Positions 62,398 through 64,000 of a stretch of DNA of 64,000 nucleotides are shown here, piece after piece (position 1 is the stretch's first letter; each line of letters begins with the position of its first letter). The notes beneath the pieces were generated by a model. The model was not told the origin of the DNA and did not search any database. It saw nothing but the letters and a program-made list of their open reading frames with translations. Source of the DNA: Mucilaginibacter empetricola (GTDB taxonomy: Bacteria > Bacteroidota > Bacteroidia > Sphingobacteriales > Sphingobacteriaceae); contig NZ_JANUBZ010000009.1 of assembly GCF_024808665.1 (NCBI RefSeq), forward strand, positions 1 to 64,000, in the 5' to 3' direction. The position numbers and the translations under genes were made by a program.

Positions 62398-64000
62398 TTA
62401 AAATGAAACATTTAGTTGTGCTCCAATTCTACGGGTGGTAGGTTGATTAAATACATCTACACCAGAAAGGCCATTACCTGTTGACATAGTAACTTCAGGA
62501 TCATAAGGTGCTTTTTTGTAGAAGTACAACAGGTTGTTTCCAATCACAGATAACCTAAGTGTTTTTATAAAACTATTTGTAATAGGGAAATTGTATCCCA
62601 ATGAAGCCTGGCGTAAACGTACAACTGTTGCACTGTACATATAAGCTTCAGCAATTCCCGAACGGCCACCAATAGTTGAATACCATGTGTAAGCATCCAC
62701 CTTTGTTACCGTTTTTCCGCTTGGGTCAACAGCGTTAACAGTTACGCCTCCTGCATCGCGCGCTTGCCCGGTAACAAGTGATGTGCCGTAGCTATCCATC
62801 AGCATTTGGGTCATTGACATTACCTGGCCTCCAAACTTTCCGTCAACTAAGAACCCCAATGAGAATTTTTTATAGTTAAAGCTGTTGTTCCATCCCATTT
62901 GGAATTTTGGGTTCGGGTTACCTAATTTAACAAAAGTGCCATTATTGATAGGTGCACCACTTGAGTTTACCATGATTTGACCTGCAGCGTTTCTTTCAAA
63001 CTTAACGCCGTAGGTGTCACCGTAGGAACCTCCTACAGCTAATGCAGACTCATAGGCATTAGGGCCGCTTCCAGTTAAGATAACAGGAAATGTAGGGGCG
63101 GCGGGATTAAGCTCAATAACCTTATTTTTATTGCTGGAGTAATTTAAGGATGTATTCCATCCGAAATCATTAGTTTTCAATATATCATAACCCAGGGTCA
63201 ACTCCACTCCCTCATTCTGGATATTTCCTGCATTCAAATAACCGGTGGTGTAGATACTGGAAGAAGAAGGTGTATATTGAATAAATTGGTTGTAACTGTT
63301 GGATTCATAATAAGTGAAACCAATGTTAAACCTGTTGTTAAATAATTTCAAGTCAGCACCTACTTCCTTTGATTTAGTATCTGTAGGCTTCAAATTATCG
63401 GGTACCTCTATTTGATTGAAGTTAACAGCACCGCCTCCTGCTAAATAATTGATCGGGGTGGTGAGATATGGAGGAATTGCTGTAGCAACCTCTGCATAGG
63501 AACCGCGTATTTTAGCATAACTAATAAAATCAGGAAGTTTAAACATATCGCTTACGATAAATGATAAACCAACTGATGGATAAGAGTAAGAAAAATCAGT
63601 GGTATAAGCCAGTGTAGATGCCCAGTCATTTCTTTCAGTAACGGTAAGATATGCCCAGCCTTTATAAGAGAAGTTTACACTGCCAAATATAGATTGAACC
63701 TGGTTATGGTTTGAAGGTAAAGTAGCTGCGTTGGTGCTGGTTGATGTTAATACATTTTGCTGGATAAATACGTTTGGAATGGCAAGACCTAAACCGGGAT
63801 TAAGTTTTGTTCCTATTGTATTATCGTTAGTTATACTTGCGCCTACCAAACCGTCTATCTTAAAGTTTGATTTCATAGGTACTTTAAAATTAGCCAGGAA
63901 ATCGCCGTAGGTTTGAGTAAGTGTTTGATCAGTGCGGGTATACTGCCCATTGGCCACGCTTAATACAGTGTTGGTACCTGCATACAAATCCTGTTCCCAT
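62398..64000 (-). CDS. SusC/RagA-type protein, paralogue, 5' part outside window
   Basis: Partial: the reading frame stays open to base 64000; only the C-terminal about 534 residues are present (beta-barrel part). Alignment by eye with the SusC at 56779 (QDLYAGTN shared near its residue 505) shows that roughly 500 N-terminal residues, including plug and signal, lie beyond the window. The end (MSTGNGLSGVDVFNQPTTRRIGAQLNVSF-type) matches the paralogue. Confidence 0.88.
   Translation of the reverse strand, partial: WEQDLYAGTNTVLSVANGQYTRTDQTLTQTYGDFLANFKVPMKSNFKIDGLVGASITNDNTIGTKLNPGLGLAIPNVFIQQNVLTSTSTNAATLPSNHNQVQSIFGSVNFSYKGWAYLTVTERNDWASTLAYTTDFSYSYPSVGLSFIVSDMFKLPDFISYAKIRGSYAEVATAIPPYLTTPINYLAGGGAVNFNQIEVPDNLKPTDTKSKEVGADLKLFNNRFNIGFTYYESNSYNQFIQYTPSSSSIYTTGYLNAGNIQNEGVELTLGYDILKTNDFGWNTSLNYSSNKNKVIELNPAAPTFPVILTGSGPNAYESALAVGGSYGDTYGVKFERNAAGQIMVNSSGAPINNGTFVKLGNPNPKFQMGWNNSFNYKKFSLGFLVDGKFGGQVMSMTQMLMDSYGTSLVTGQARDAGGVTVNAVDPSGKTVTKVDAYTWYSTIGGRSGIAEAYMYSATVVRLRQASLGYNFPITNSFIKTLRLSVIGNNLLYFYKKAPYDPEVTMSTGNGLSGVDVFNQPTTRRIGAQLNVSF

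Overview
The window reads as a chromosomal segment of a Bacteroidota bacterium, most likely Sphingobacteriaceae (Mucilaginibacter/Pedobacter-like). The support is two SusC/SusD pairs, a eukaryotic-type glutamine synthetase, many short-signal lipoproteins, weak Shine-Dalgarno sequences, and promoters that fit the Bacteroidota pattern TTG-N19/21-TAnnTTTG. This is inference from gene content; there is no rRNA in the window. Most of it is ordinary core genome. I see no prophage, transposase, CRISPR array or tRNA.

Layout. 1-6156 (minus): a tight six-gene operon (YHS protein, stand-alone CoaB-like ligase, DoxX, DinB, an NRDE/ATP-grasp fusion, LysE-type transporter), then an alpha/beta hydrolase lipoprotein and a DUF1801 protein. 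The operon and the hydrolase share an ECF-like promoter motif. 6387-8760: PhyH dioxygenase, small membrane protein, a candidate small RNA and a TetR regulator. 8949-15602 (minus): tetR-tolC-MFP-RND efflux operon with a promoter and overlapping operator. 15823-29231: housekeeping genes (purB, Nfu, mtaB-lgt-gtrA-inositol phosphatase, ubiX, ppk1-ppx, yajQ, hsp20, thioesterase, glcD-like oxidase, folB). 29345-31335: a glycosyltransferase-like protein followed by a double-glycine-leader peptide with four cysteines and a strong terminator; this is the best candidate here for an undescribed system, a ribosomally made modified peptide. 31461-38459: acyl-CoA dehydrogenase, TPR histidine kinase, GH1 glucosidase, DinB, and a lipoprotein-SCO-cytochrome c operon. 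38544-38925: RNase P RNA. 38978-41231: aldose epimerase and a GH5-like enzyme. 41333-45309: a GS-like ligase, APH-like kinase and HAD protein, with a divergent gamma-glutamylcyclotransferase-like gene. 45475-49991: glutamine synthetase II, malate dehydrogenase, two tandem TonB-domain proteins. 50162-54789: TolC-MacA-MacB-type exporter. 54841-54990: nested palindromic repeat. 55118-64000 (minus): two paralogous SusC/SusD pairs, the second cut by the window end.

How they work together. The efflux sets (RND and MacAB-type) and the two TetR regulators point to export of toxic compounds. Polyphosphate kinase and phosphatase form one unit. The SusCD pairs, GH1, GH5-like and GalM proteins suggest glycan use, but no hydrolase is linked to the SusCD genes. 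Many short promoters place the predicted transcript start 9-25 bases before the start codon, and in three cases at or within one base of it, suggesting leaderless mRNAs.
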